The notes beneath the pieces are model-generated. The model was not told the origin of the DNA. It searched no databases and worked only from the letters and a program-made list of their open reading frames with translations. Positions 24,801 through 30,396 of a stretch of DNA of 64,000 nt are shown piece by piece. Each line of letters begins with the position of its first letter. Position 1 is the first letter of the stretch. Source of the stretch: Euglena gracilis (lineage: Eukaryota; Euglenida; Euglenophyceae; Euglenales); the NCBI GenBank assembly GCA_039621445.1, contig CP154955.1, positions 62,041,668-62,105,667 of the forward strand, written 5' to 3'. The position numbers and the translations under genes are program-made.

Positions 24801-27800
24801 GGGATGTGCATACGTGCGAGCAAATGGAGGAGAACCTCAGGTCAGATTCTGGTCTTATTTTGGGGTTTTTGCGTTTGGGCACTGGAAAAATATCATTTTT
24901 CGGGTTTCCAAAAAAACCCAGAAATTTCTTTTGTCGCTTCGTGCCATGTGTAGGTTGGTTTTAATGGATATTTACCAAGCCTTTGCAAAGATTTTAAAAT
25001 CTTTGAAGTTTTGTCACTTTTTGGGGGCCATTTTTTGGTCAAAAATCTATTTTTCAAAAATACCTTGACAATGAAGCAAAACAAAGAAAACGTCCGGGAC
25101 CAAAAATGAAGCCCTTGGAATGCCCCATCCAGCCGTGCTTTACTTTTCCCCCAACTCTTCGTGTAGCCCGAGTTACGGCCATTTTTCGGCCAATTTTGGC
25201 CCATTTCTGGGGCCATTTTGGGCTGTTTTCGGGGTCAAAAAATTGATGTTTCCAAAATATCTTGGCAATGAAGCAAAATCAAAGGAAAAGTCCAGAGACC
25301 TGAATTGAAGCCCCTGGAACGCCCTATCTAACAGTATTTTGATTTCCCTGCAACTCCCCGCCTAGCCCGAAATATGGCCAATTTACGGCCCAAAACAGCG
25401 CGGAGGGCTTGCACCTTGGCTGTTTTTGGCCCTTTTTTTGGGTGAAATATCAATTTTTCCAAAATTTTTCAAAAATCGTGAAGAATCAAAGGAAATGTCC
25501 GGAGACCTGAAGTTGAAGCCCTTTAACTTCCCCATCTAACCGTATTTTGAATTCCCACAACTCACTGCCAAGCCCGAGTTACGGCCATTTTTCAGCCGAT
25601 TTTGGCCATTTTGCAAGTTTTGGCCTTATTTGACTTAGTTGTTTTTGGCCATTTTTGGGTCAAAAAGTCGAAAAAAAATCGATTTTTTTTTGCCCGAAAC
25701 GATGTTTTTTTGGCCTTCCAGACCCGGAAATGTTTTCGAGCCGAAAATGAGCGTTTTTCGACCCCCCGGCCCCCGTTTCTGGCCCGAAACCCATGGATTT
25801 TGGGTCAAAACCGGGTCAAAAGAAAGGCGAAATTTTTTTAGGATTTTTTTTGCCCGAAACGCTTTTTTTTTTGGCCTCCCAGACCCAGAAAACCTGTTTC
25901 TGAGCCGAAAATGATGGGTTTTTGGTGATTTATGGGTCAATAAAGTCCAAAAAATTGAACAAACGGGTGTGGGAAGGTATGGTGGGGTCAATGCTCTTAA
26001 CATTTCAAAAAAAAAACTGCAAGTTGACCTCCCTCGGGCCACCTACCTACTGAACTCCCAAAATTTAACAAAAATGTCGAAAACCATGTTGAAAGGGAGG
26101 TTTTTTGGGGCCATTTCAGGGATCAGGTTTTGACCAACAATTGCTTCACCAACCCCACCAGGCCAATGAGATCCTACCACAGTCAGTGGCCAAGAAACAG
26201 GTTTAACACACACAACAGTTGCAAAGTGAAAAATTTTCGAGATGTTCGAGGGGTCCTGGTTGAGTGTGCCTTTAATTATGCAAGTCAGATTATGTTCTTC
26301 ACAAGTCAAAAAAAAACTGAGCAGGGGATTGCTCAAGTCGGAGGATGCCCAACCCCCCCGGGGGGGGGGGGGGTCCAGCCAGCCAGCAGCTCAAATCCAG
26401 CCAGCAGCCCACGGGCTGGGAGCCCCCCAGGTGAAATAAAGTCGGGTCCAGCCCGGCCGGAGGCTGGGCCAGCCGGCCGAAGGCGGGGCCAGGCGGCCGC
26501 AGGCCGGGCCAGCTGGCCGCAGGCTGGCCAGCCGACCAGGCTGCCCAGCACACCCACCCTGCATTTTTACCCTCATCACAACATTCGCCCTCAAAGTAGA
26601 TTGTTCCTCCAGTCCCTATCCAGCCTGGTTCTAGCATCGAGTAACAAAAATGTTCTAGAAAAATTTTGTTTTCACCGACCCAGCCCCCTCCAGCCCCGGA
26701 CCCCCCACCAGGGTGTGACGTAGAGCTGAGCTCTTTGGGAGACCACCCCGGCCCGGCCCGCGAAAAACGCTCATTTTCGGCTCAAAAACAGTTTTTCTGG
26801 GTCAGGGAGGCCAAAAAACACGGCTTTGGGGCCAAAAATTTTTTTCGATTTTTTTCGACTTTTTCGACCCGGTTTTGACCCAAAGTCAATGGGTTGGCGG
26901 CCCAAAACGGGGTGCCGGCGGGTCGAAAAACGCTCAATTTTGGCTTGAAAACACTTTTTTTCGGGTCCGGGAGGTCAAAAATCATGGTTTTGGGCAAAAA
27001 AAATTTCGAATTTTTTCGACTTTTTGACCCAAAAATGGCTACGTCCACCGGCCAGTGGGGCGGGCCACAGCCAGGGGGGGCATAGGGGGGGGGGTCCGGG
27101 TCGGAAAAATTTTTTTCGCTCAAAAACACTTTTTTTGATGTTCTGAAGTGAAAAAAGGTGTTTTTGAGCGAAAAATTTTTTTCAAAATTTTGGGTCCCGA
27201 CCTGCCACCAGACCCCCCCTCGCCCAGCTGCCCTGACGGCGCCCGGTGGGGTCCCCGAATACCCAAAACTGGCCCAAAATCGCACAACCAGGCCCCGGGA
27301 ACCCCAAAAAACGGTCAAAACCCCCCCCTAAACCTAATGATTGACCCCCTGGTTTGGGTCCCAACTCCCCGTCTAGCCCGAGATACGGCCAATTTACGGT
27401 TTCGGGCCCCGAAATGGCCAGAACTGGCCAAACTGGCCCAAAACCCCCAAAACGGCCATATCTCGGGCTGGGCGAGGAGTTGTCCCAAACCGCGCATACC
27501 GATCGATAGGGCGTTCCAAGGTCGTCAAATGAGGTCGCCATCACTTTTCCTCAACTCCGCAGCGTTTTCGAGATATTTTGAATTTTTCAATTTTTTGACC
27601 CCAGCCCGCAGCCCTCGAACCCCCGTAGGGTCCCCGAATACCCAAAATGGCCCAAAATCGCACAACCAGACCCCGGGAACCCCAAAAAACGGTCAAACCC
27701 CCCCCCCTAAACTTAATGATTGACCCCCTGGTTTGGGTTCCAACTCCTCGTCTAGCCCGAGATATGGGCAAATTACGGTTTCGGGCCCCGAACGGGTCCG

Positions 27801-28793
27801 AAATTGCCAGAAATGGCCAAACTGGCCCAAAACCACAAAACGGCCGTATCTCGGGCTAGGCGAGGAGTCGGCCCAAACCGCGCATACCGATCGATCGGGC
27901 GTCCCAAAGTTGTGGAACGACGTCCTCTTCACTTTTTCTCAACTCCGCGGCGTTTTCGAGATATTTTGAAATTTTCGATTTTTTGACCCCAAAATGACCC
28001 TGAAATTTCCCCGGAAAAAAAAACGGTAGACAACTTTTTTGCTCGGGCCATATCTCCGGACTGGCGGGGAGTTACGGGTAACCGAAGGGCTCTGGAGAAA
28101 CTAGGGAACCTCTCCTAACCTATAGGCTATTCACTTTGGGGGCCGGAAATCCAATCACATCGATAATCCTCGGGTGCCCCGACCTACCCAGGGGGGGGGG
28201 CGGGGGGGGGCGGGGGGGGGGGGGGGGGTCCGACCCCCCCGGCGCCGGGGTGGTAAGCTTCGCTCTTACTCTAAAGAGATAAGAGCTCAGCGACCCCCCC
28301 CAATTTTTTTTTCACCTCTCATCCCACCCCAAAATTTTCACCTCTCAGTTTCAGGGGATTTCTTAAAGACCCCCCGGGGGGTCCAGCATCCGGCTGGCAA
28401 AAAGGCTGCTGGCTGGAAACGAGCTGCTGGCTGGGCCCCCCCGGGGGGTCTTTAAGAAATCCCCTGAAACTGAGAGGTGAAAATTTTCCAAAATTTAATA
28501 TTTGGTAATCAACGTTATTCCAGGAATTAATCTCCTGGCAACATTTTTCCCCATCATACTCAAAAAAGAAATCGTTTTACATGTGGAAAAACTTGAAAAC
28601 CGGTTCCCTGCACAAAGAGCCCGAAATCAGTAATTGATTTGTTGTGGTGAAAATGATAAACTGATGTGCATTTTAATTTTTTGAAGCCTTCGACCGCTTT
28701 CAGGTGATCAAGCGGCGGATCGACGACCTCATCGCGCGGGAGTATTTGGAGCGCGATGGAGACCGCACCAATGTCTACCGCTATCTTGCATAG
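1..28793 (+). CDS. CUL1: Cullin-1 (SCF E3 ligase scaffold), 5'-truncated, 18 exons in window
   Basis: CUL1 is the scaffold of SCF ubiquitin ligases: its N-terminal repeats hold Skp1/F-box and its C-terminal part holds Rbx1 and is activated by NEDD8. The exons join in frame to about 543 codons, so roughly 200 N-terminal residues lie left of base 1 (CUL1 is usually about 740-780 residues). Landmarks in order are [70 protein letters not shown] (NEDD8-acceptor Lys at 24307-24309) and the C-terminal YRYLA. These are closer to plant/algal CUL1 than to CUL3 or CUL4. Overlaps of exon phase were used to choose borders; several nonconventional borders are uncertain by a few bases. The stop is TAG at 28791. 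Nothing suggests a pseudogene: exons are intact and phases match throughout. Confidence 0.9.
18..61 (+). CDS. CUL1: CUL1 exon 1 of window
   Basis: Encodes [15 protein letters not shown], matching the CUL1 stretch that in plants contains a tyrosine pair followed by S-W-I-x-E-D-S. A TTCCAG just before base 18 could be a conventional acceptor. The reading frame is also open to base 1, so the exon may start further left. The right border is set by phase with the next exon. Confidence 0.75.
62..1401 (+). other. CUL1 intron, nonconventional type
   Basis: There is no GT-AG. CGCCGC plus GGGC (65-75) faces GCCC plus GGCGGCG (1387-1397), placing a stem 3 nt inside the 5' border and 4 nt inside the 3' border. 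It contains an 11-G run near 430, poly-G at 1162-1190, and otherwise nothing I recognise. Confidence 0.65.
1402..1518 (+). CDS. CUL1: CUL1 exon 2
   Basis: Reads (A)[19 protein letters not shown] and then [19 protein letters not shown](L). The YMxKAE and AYLHPSSE signatures are typical of the CUL1 N-terminal repeat region. The 3' border follows from the CGGGCC/GGCCCG stem and from exact length agreement with plant CUL1. Confidence 0.85.
1519..1997 (+). other. CUL1 intron, nonconventional type
   Basis: The borders are gcc + CGGGCC (1522-1527) and GGCCCG (1987-1992) + ctggc. This is the 3-nt/5-nt spacing seen in the other nonconventional introns of the gene, and it restores the frame as CTA-ACG-GAG. 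No other feature is seen inside. Confidence 0.7.
1998..2092 (+). CDS. CUL1: CUL1 exon 3
   Basis: Encodes [14 protein letters not shown] followed by [18 protein letters not shown]. The ENSG and LEDLARMYR(LF) motifs are highly conserved in CUL1 of plants and algae. The exact right border is ambiguous between 2092 and 2094 because both intron ends carry a similar CCG/CGC sequence. Confidence 0.9.
2617..2757 (+). repeat. Minisatellite of about 10-bp units (GGGCCGACCA)
   Basis: GGGCCGACCA is repeated several times at 2622-2650 and again at 2701-2752, separated by an imperfect inverted segment (cccgtaggtcgg / ccgtaggtggg). The same unit returns near 3396-3425 in the same intron. Confidence 0.85.
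2828..2965 (+). repeat. Minisatellite of about 10-bp units (GATGCTGGGC)
   Basis: Degenerate GATGCTGGGC/GATGCAGGGC units run through this stretch of the third intron, interrupted by a short unique segment near 2885-2920. Confidence 0.85.
3956..4309. mobile_element. Foldback (MITE-like) element with C-run termini
   Basis: The left arm begins ACCTCCCCCCCC and continues TTGTCGTTGACACG. The right end, read in reverse complement, is the same (27 or more matching bases). An internal CGTGTCAACGACAC motif is repeated. No convincing target duplication was found. It carries no coding capacity and lies in a CUL1 intron. Confidence 0.75.
4943..5049 (+). CDS. CUL1: CUL1 exon 4
   Basis: Encodes [20 protein letters not shown] and then [15 protein letters not shown], matching the plant CUL1 pattern RIPxGLxPV...EGxxLVKxA. 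The left border is fixed by phase with the previous exon. The right border near 5049 is not resolved. Confidence 0.85.
5050..5985 (+). other. CUL1 intron, border type unresolved
   Basis: The 3' end has CTG followed by five bases before the exon, as in the nonconventional class, but I found no matching 5' stem. It contains several TTTCTTATATTTGGG repeats (5370-5765), a poly-G run at 5762-5774, and no gene. Confidence 0.5.
5370..5765 (+). repeat. Dispersed TTTCTTATATTTGGG motif cluster
   Basis: The word GGGTTTCTTATATTTGGG or close variants occurs at about 5383, 5395, 5420, 5657, 5715, 5730 and 5745 within one intron. The spacing is irregular, so it is not a simple tandem array. Confidence 0.7.
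5986..6084 (+). CDS. CUL1: CUL1 exon 5
   Basis: Encodes [20 protein letters not shown] followed by [18 protein letters not shown] is a hallmark of CUL1 and aligns without gaps with the plant sequence up to the intron. The start is set by an upstream stop and by the CTG+5 rule. Confidence 0.85.
6085..6855 (+). other. CUL1 intron, nonconventional type
   Basis: CTGGG (6087-6091) plus TGGC (6095-6098) faces GCCA (6840-6843) plus CCCAG (6847-6851). There is no GT-AG pair. Spacing to the borders deviates by 1-2 nt from the other introns. Nothing else is seen inside. Confidence 0.7.
6856..6945 (+). CDS. CUL1: CUL1 exon 6
   Basis: Encodes [20 protein letters not shown] and then [10 protein letters not shown]. 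HSxFxKAxKxAFExF is the conserved CUL1 helix. The right border is tentative, chosen so that the joined loop has the same length as in animal CUL1. Confidence 0.8.
6946..8477 (+). other. CUL1 intron (1.5 kb), weak terminal stem
   Basis: A five-base pairing AGCAA/TTGCT (6949-6953 with 8469-8473) is the best stem I can find, so the class is uncertain. It contains GGTCGACTAGTC-like palindromic words (7080-7160, 7490-7510, 7690-7760) and a 151-bp foldback at 7550-7700. No gene is seen. Confidence 0.5.
7550..7700. mobile_element. Foldback element with C-run/G-run arms
   Basis: CCAACTACCC, a C-run and TTGTCGTACGACC at the left are mirrored by GGTCGTACGACA, a G-run and GGGTAGTTGG at the right. The centre holds two copies of CGGTCACAGGTTGCAGG. 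It belongs to the same C-run/TTGTC family as the elements at 3956, 18915 and 19583. Confidence 0.75.
8478..8552 (+). CDS. CUL1: CUL1 exon 7
   Basis: Encodes [24 protein letters not shown] with ELLAxYCD, a strongly conserved CUL1 motif. The right border is exact: the codon run ...GAT GAG is followed by gttCAGGG, which pairs with the other intron end. The left border is tentative. Confidence 0.85.
8553..8938 (+). other. CUL1 intron, nonconventional, CAG/CTG ends
   Basis: gtt + CAGGG (8556-8560) pairs with CCCTG (8929-8933) + cgggg. Removing it joins GAG to GAC with perfect length agreement to plant CUL1 (DE-xxxxx-LEKVV). No AG precedes the exon, so GT-AG splicing cannot apply. Confidence 0.85.
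8939..9050 (+). CDS. CUL1: CUL1 exon 8
   Basis: Encodes [20 protein letters not shown] and then [22 protein letters not shown] and ISDKDLFxEFYRKxLxRRLL are near-identical to plant CUL1. The left border is exact, and the right border follows the stem of the next intron. Confidence 0.92.
9051..9504 (+). other. CUL1 intron, nonconventional type
   Basis: GCGCCACCG (9054-9062) pairs with CGGTGGGGCGC (9490-9500) with a two-base bulge. Spacing is 3 nt at the 5' side and 4 nt at the 3' side. The join yields [12 protein letters not shown], the same length as in plant CUL1. Nothing else is seen inside. Confidence 0.7.
9505..9586 (+). CDS. CUL1: CUL1 exon 9
   Basis: Encodes [20 protein letters not shown] followed by PYTSKLE(G). 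ERSLxxKLK..CG..YTSKLEGM is the conserved cullin core. The right border is exact by the 10-bp terminal stem of the next intron. Confidence 0.9.
9587..9910 (+). other. CUL1 intron (324 bp), textbook nonconventional ends
   Basis: ggg + CAGGGCTTGG (9590-9599) is a perfect 10-bp inverted match to CCAAGCCCTG (9896-9905) + tgggc. Excision gives LEG-MIND, the expected cullin sequence. This is the clearest member of the class in the window. Confidence 0.92.
9911..10004 (+). CDS. CUL1: CUL1 exon 10
   Basis: Encodes [20 protein letters not shown] and then [11 protein letters not shown]. It matches the cullin region after YTSKLEG, up to the DF(T/S) just before the VLTTGFWP strand. Confidence 0.88.
10005..11061 (+). 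other. CUL1 intron, nonconventional type
   Basis: gtt + CGGCG..GCCACC (10008-10020) pairs with GGTGGCGCCG (11047-11056) + gcccc, again 3 nt and 5 nt from the borders. It contains several C-runs (10571, 10628, 10987) and a G-run at 11020. No gene is seen. Confidence 0.75.
11062..11128 (+). CDS. CUL1: CUL1 exon 11
   Basis: Encodes [20 protein letters not shown] followed by [10 protein letters not shown] is the diagnostic cullin motif. Both borders follow the stem rule of the flanking introns. Confidence 0.92.
11129..12152 (+). other. CUL1 intron, nonconventional type
   Basis: gcc + CAGCG..GGCCCG (11132-11145) pairs with CGGGCC..CGCTG (12134-12147) + ccggc. It contains two copies of GTGACTGACTGGTTTTTT (about 11643 and 11818) next to G-runs and C-runs. 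No gene is seen. Confidence 0.85.
12153..12301 (+). CDS. CUL1: CUL1 exon 12
   Basis: Encodes [40 protein letters not shown] and [12 protein letters not shown]-x-F-Y...R-x-L-x-W...SLxT is the cullin segment before the winged-helix region. It ends exactly at CAG before a GT donor. Confidence 0.92.
12302..12554 (+). other. CUL1 intron (253 bp), conventional GT-AG
   Basis: The donor is CAG|gtgtgcctg and the acceptor ctgttgtag|GCG. Removal gives [12 protein letters not shown], exactly the plant CUL1 spacing. Confidence 0.88.
12555..12702 (+). CDS. CUL1: CUL1 exon 13
   Basis: Encodes [40 protein letters not shown] and [10 protein letters not shown]. LQSLAxxKYxIL is the conserved cullin-homology motif. 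Confidence 0.92.
12703..12811 (+). repeat. (GT)n / (GGGTGT)n microsatellite at a splice donor
   Basis: It starts at the donor of the 7.9-kb intron and runs as gtgtgt, then gggtgt units, then gtgtgt and gtgcgtgcgt. Confidence 0.95.
16018..16330 (+). repeat. Dispersed repeat, CTCATTTTCGGCTCAAAAAC family
   Basis: The block holds two tandem copies of a unit with CGCTCATTTTCGGCTC followed by CCGGGTCCGGGAGGCC. Related copies occur at 26760-27030 in the same orientation and at 25640-25960 inverted, so this is a repeat family of the CUL1 introns. Confidence 0.8.
16396..16470 (+). repeat. AAGGTTTTTT tandem repeat
   Basis: Consecutive TTTTTTAAGG units; the same array reappears at about 18138-18285. 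Confidence 0.85.
18138..18285 (+). repeat. AAGGTTTTTT tandem repeat, second block
   Basis: At least nine TTTTTTAAGG units, interrupted by short unrelated sequence. It is like the block at 16396 in the same intron. Confidence 0.85.
18915..19484. mobile_element. Foldback element with C-run termini (570 bp)
   Basis: The left end is ACCTCCCCCCCCC then TTCCAACGACC. The right end in reverse complement is ACCTCCCCCCCC then TTGTCCAACGACC. Inside, CCGGTCAGTRGCGAT occurs three times (about 18966, 19399, 19438). No open frame of note and no clear target duplication. Confidence 0.7.
19583..19640. repeat. Short foldback of the C-run/TTGTC family
   Basis: CTCCCCCCCCTTGTCT at the left and AGACAAGGGGGGAG at the right form a 58-bp hairpin with a short AT-rich loop. 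It looks like a minimal version of the larger foldbacks. Confidence 0.7.
20289..20550. mobile_element. MITE with 8-bp target-site duplication
   Basis: Terminal inverted repeats of at least 28 bp begin GGCAGCCCGAAACTACTGCC at both ends. The flanks are identical 8-bp repeats, TTTTCTAT at 20281-20288 and 20551-20558. The centre is a second long palindrome built on AGGTGCGCGACTTAGG and TTAGGGTTAGGCCTAA. It is 262 bp long and noncoding. An 8-bp duplication is typical of hAT-type transposases. It lies 66 bp upstream of exon 14. Confidence 0.9.
20625..20700 (+). CDS. CUL1: CUL1 exon 14
   Basis: Encodes (G)[20 protein letters not shown] followed by KIRIP. T-D-x-F-x-x-N-x-x-F and R-x-IRIP match the plant CUL1 strand before the linker. 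The right border is given by atgCAGGCT. Confidence 0.92.
20701..22375 (+). other. CUL1 intron (1.7 kb), nonconventional CAG/CTG ends
   Basis: atg + CAGGCT (20704-20709) pairs with AGCCTG (22365-22370) + tcccg. It contains an (AT)n tract (21857-21895), a (CTGT)n tract (21925-22004), ATGT/GTAT repeats (22150-22225) and a 21-bp direct duplication (agaccctcggtttgagtcc) near 22267 and 22293. Confidence 0.88.
21857..22004 (+). repeat. (AT)n and (CTGT)n microsatellites
   Basis: About 40 bp of TA dinucleotide is followed, after a 30-bp gap, by about 80 bp of TCTG/TCCG tetranucleotide repeats. Confidence 0.95.
22376..22427 (+). CDS. CUL1: CUL1 exon 15 (17 codons)
   Basis: Encodes (P)[17 protein letters not shown], the poorly conserved linker before the NEDD8 domain. 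It is supported by exact phase, by a nonconventional stem at its left and by a GT donor at its right. Confidence 0.8.
22428..24255 (+). other. CUL1 intron (1.8 kb), conventional GT-AG
   Basis: CAGCAG|gtgtgatcg to atcacatcag|GTCGAG. It contains CCAGCCAGCAGC-type sequence (23386-23450) and its inverted copy (23515-23560) around a C-run. No gene is seen. Confidence 0.85.
24256..24312 (+). CDS. CUL1: CUL1 exon 16, NEDD8-acceptor exon
   Basis: Encodes [19 protein letters not shown]. In human CUL1 the lysine of the IVRIMK motif is the NEDD8 acceptor (K720). The equivalent codon here is AAG at 24307-24309. This 57-bp exon therefore carries the activation site. Confidence 0.92.
24313..24688 (+). other. 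CUL1 intron, nonconventional type
   Basis: CAGG (24317-24320) pairs with CCTG (24680-24683). Because a C is shared, the 5' spacing is 3 or 4 nt and the 3' spacing 5 or 6 nt. Excision gives KSRRLMEH. No other feature inside except a C-run at 24600. Confidence 0.75.
24689..24766 (+). CDS. CUL1: CUL1 exon 17
   Basis: Encodes [20 protein letters not shown] followed by FKPDPK, the winged-helix part after the NEDD8 site (plant: VLGHQQLVxExxxxLxxxFKPD). Confidence 0.92.
25080..25620 (+). repeat. About 210-bp direct repeats (about 2.5 units)
   Basis: The units share AATGAAGCAAA, GTCCGGAGACC, GAAGCCC and the word AGCCCGAGTTACGGCC, recurring at about 25165, 25367 and 25575. The AGCCCGAGATACGGCC word also links this block to the duplication at 27251-27990. 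Confidence 0.75.
27251..27990 (+). repeat. 379-bp direct duplication containing long hairpins
   Basis: Two copies start at 27251 and 27630 with GTCCCCGAATACCCAAAA. Each holds an inverted pair, CAACTCC..AGCCCGAGAT on the left and ATCTCGGGCT..GAGGAGTTG on the right. Confidence 0.8.
28331..28487. mobile_element. Perfect foldback element (157 bp)
   Basis: The arms are at least 50 bp and identical: AAAATTTTCACCTCTCAG at the left through GACCCCCCGGGGGG, mirrored exactly at the right. The centre is CTGGCTGG/CTGCTGG sequence related to CCAGCCAGCAGC stretches in other CUL1 introns. Confidence 0.85.
28704..28793 (+). CDS. CUL1: CUL1 last exon
   Basis: Encodes [20 protein letters not shown] followed by RTNVYRYLA and TAG. 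I-K-x-R-I-x-x-LI-x-x-xYLER and the terminal Y-x-YLA are universal in cullins. This fixes the 3' end of the gene. Confidence 0.95.
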   Translation: MIKRRIDDLIAREYLERDGDRTNVYRYLA

Positions 28794-29620
28794 CTCACAT
28801 GGACCTCCCACAACTCACCCACTGCCCACTGCGACGTTGGAAAACTCGCAGGAAACCTGCCCTGCCATCACTCCAACCTAACAACAACGTGCATTTGTGA
28901 AAGTTGACTGATGTGATGTTGTGTTTCAACATGTTTTGTGAAACAATCAAAAATGATTGGCATCCCTTTCTGCTGAGGTCCTTCAGCCCAGGTTTTATGA
29001 CAGTTTTGCTGCCCAGCCCCTTTTCAACCAACCCCCCATGCCAACCATGATGCTGAACCCCAAAGGCGACCTTCCAAAAAAGTCACAAAAAAGCTGGGTA
29101 AAGCCCAAAAATTGGGTTTTTGGGGGTTTAACCTCATTTTTGGGGGGGAAAAATCCAATCGGCCTGCGTCTTGGCCTTTTTTCCAGAGAGATTGCAGGTG
29201 GGAGGCAGCTGGTTTTTTGTATTTCTCCAAACATCCCGGAGTTTCTGGATGTGGCATTTCTAGAAGGGAAAATTTTCCCCAAGCGTGCGGGGCGTTAGGT
29301 CCGGGGCACACTCCTGATGCTACCTTTCCCAGCCCCAATACCTTCTTAGCCTGACTCGCTTCAAACTGGGGATAGCACCTTTTCCGCATGAAACCTGCTG
29401 CCCCGCGTCTTTTTTTTAAAAAAGGCACCGCGGGCTTTGCACTTTGCCATTGTGAGGACACCGCGGGCTCCGCACTTTGCCCTTCTGAGGCCATGCCTTG
29501 CTCGCCGGCGGACTTTTGTTTGATTGCGACGCGTTGGGTTAGGAGTCACCGCTCAGTGCCTTTTCGCCCGAGTTGGCTGACTCCTAAATTACCCTTCGAC
29601 ACCCAGAAGGGAGGAGAGCA
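28794..29620. other. Region downstream of CUL1, no gene recognised
   Basis: It presumably begins with the CUL1 3' UTR. I see only a short direct duplication (ccgcgggct..gcactttgcc, 29428-29485) and no supported coding region. Confidence 0.5.
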
Positions 29621-29722
29621 CCCTAGGTTAAATTCGACTGAAAACCAAAAAATGGTATTTCAGTGATTTTCGGCCCCACTCAGGCAAATTTTTGCCAATT
29701 TTTGCGTTAGGACCCCTTTACA
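29621..29722 (-). repeat. 102-bp direct repeat, copy 1
   Basis: Starts CCCTAGGTTAAATTCGACTG and ends GGACCCCTTTACA. It is the same as copy 2 apart from two substitutions; flanking sequences differ, so these are the true limits. Confidence 0.9.
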
Positions 29723-30396
29723 CTCCCCCACTTAGAAAAATCTCGGGGAGATTTTAAAAAACGTAAGTAAAAAAGAAGGGGTCCGCACAAAAGAAACAAT
29801 TTGGTTTGCGAAAAAGTGAAGTTGTTTGTGTGCGGTTGGTAAGAGCGAGAGGGGGGGGGGCAGCCCAAAAGGCCACCCCGCGAAAGTAACGGCAGGGGGG
29901 GGCAGCCCAAAGGGCCACCGCACCCCGTGGGGAGACGGTGCAACGGTGCAACGCAAAGTGGCGCAACGGTGCGGATCACGGTGCGTAGCAACGGTGCGGT
30001 GCCGCCGCCTCCCGCCGCCTCACGCCGCGCTCCTTCACCGCCACGGCCCACAGCGCGTGTGTGTTGTCGTGTGTTCACACTCACAATATGGTATGCGGTT
30101 TTTTATCCCAAACACCACACGACACTCATGCTTAGTATGACACTTTGCGGGCACCCAAGGCGGGTCGGATTGCAACTACGAAAGTTGCACGCCGAGCCAC
30201 AATGGGGCCTAGGCATGGTTTCGCGTTTCCAACTCTTGCGAACCATTTTTTGACCAACCGTCATTCCAGAAATCTGATTCTTAGGCTTCAGGTTTTTTTT
30301 TGTTGTTAGGCCAGCCTTCCGTTAGGGATTCTTTCTCTTTAGGAGCAAACTCCTTTTTTTTTCTTTGGCTGGGCCCTTTTTTGTTGGGGTTTTTGC
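29723..30396. other. Noncoding part of element 3
   Basis: Low-complexity stretches include GCAACGGTGC repeats (29940-30000) and pyrimidine-rich sequence (30290-30430). No supported gene. Confidence 0.4.

Larger units (their letters stand above)
24767..28703 (+). other. CUL1 last intron (3.9 kb), conventional GT-AG
   Basis: CCCAAG|gtttgtgtg to cgctttcag|GTGATC. It holds a roughly 210-bp repeat (25080-25620), dispersed-repeat copies (25640-27130), a 379-bp direct duplication (27251-27990), a G/C-run block at 28187-28240 and a perfect foldback (28331-28487). No gene is seen. Confidence 0.88.

Noticed and set aside
28174-28455. Gly-rich frame over the G/C-run block
   Set aside because: Low-complexity translation in an intron, with no conservation argument.
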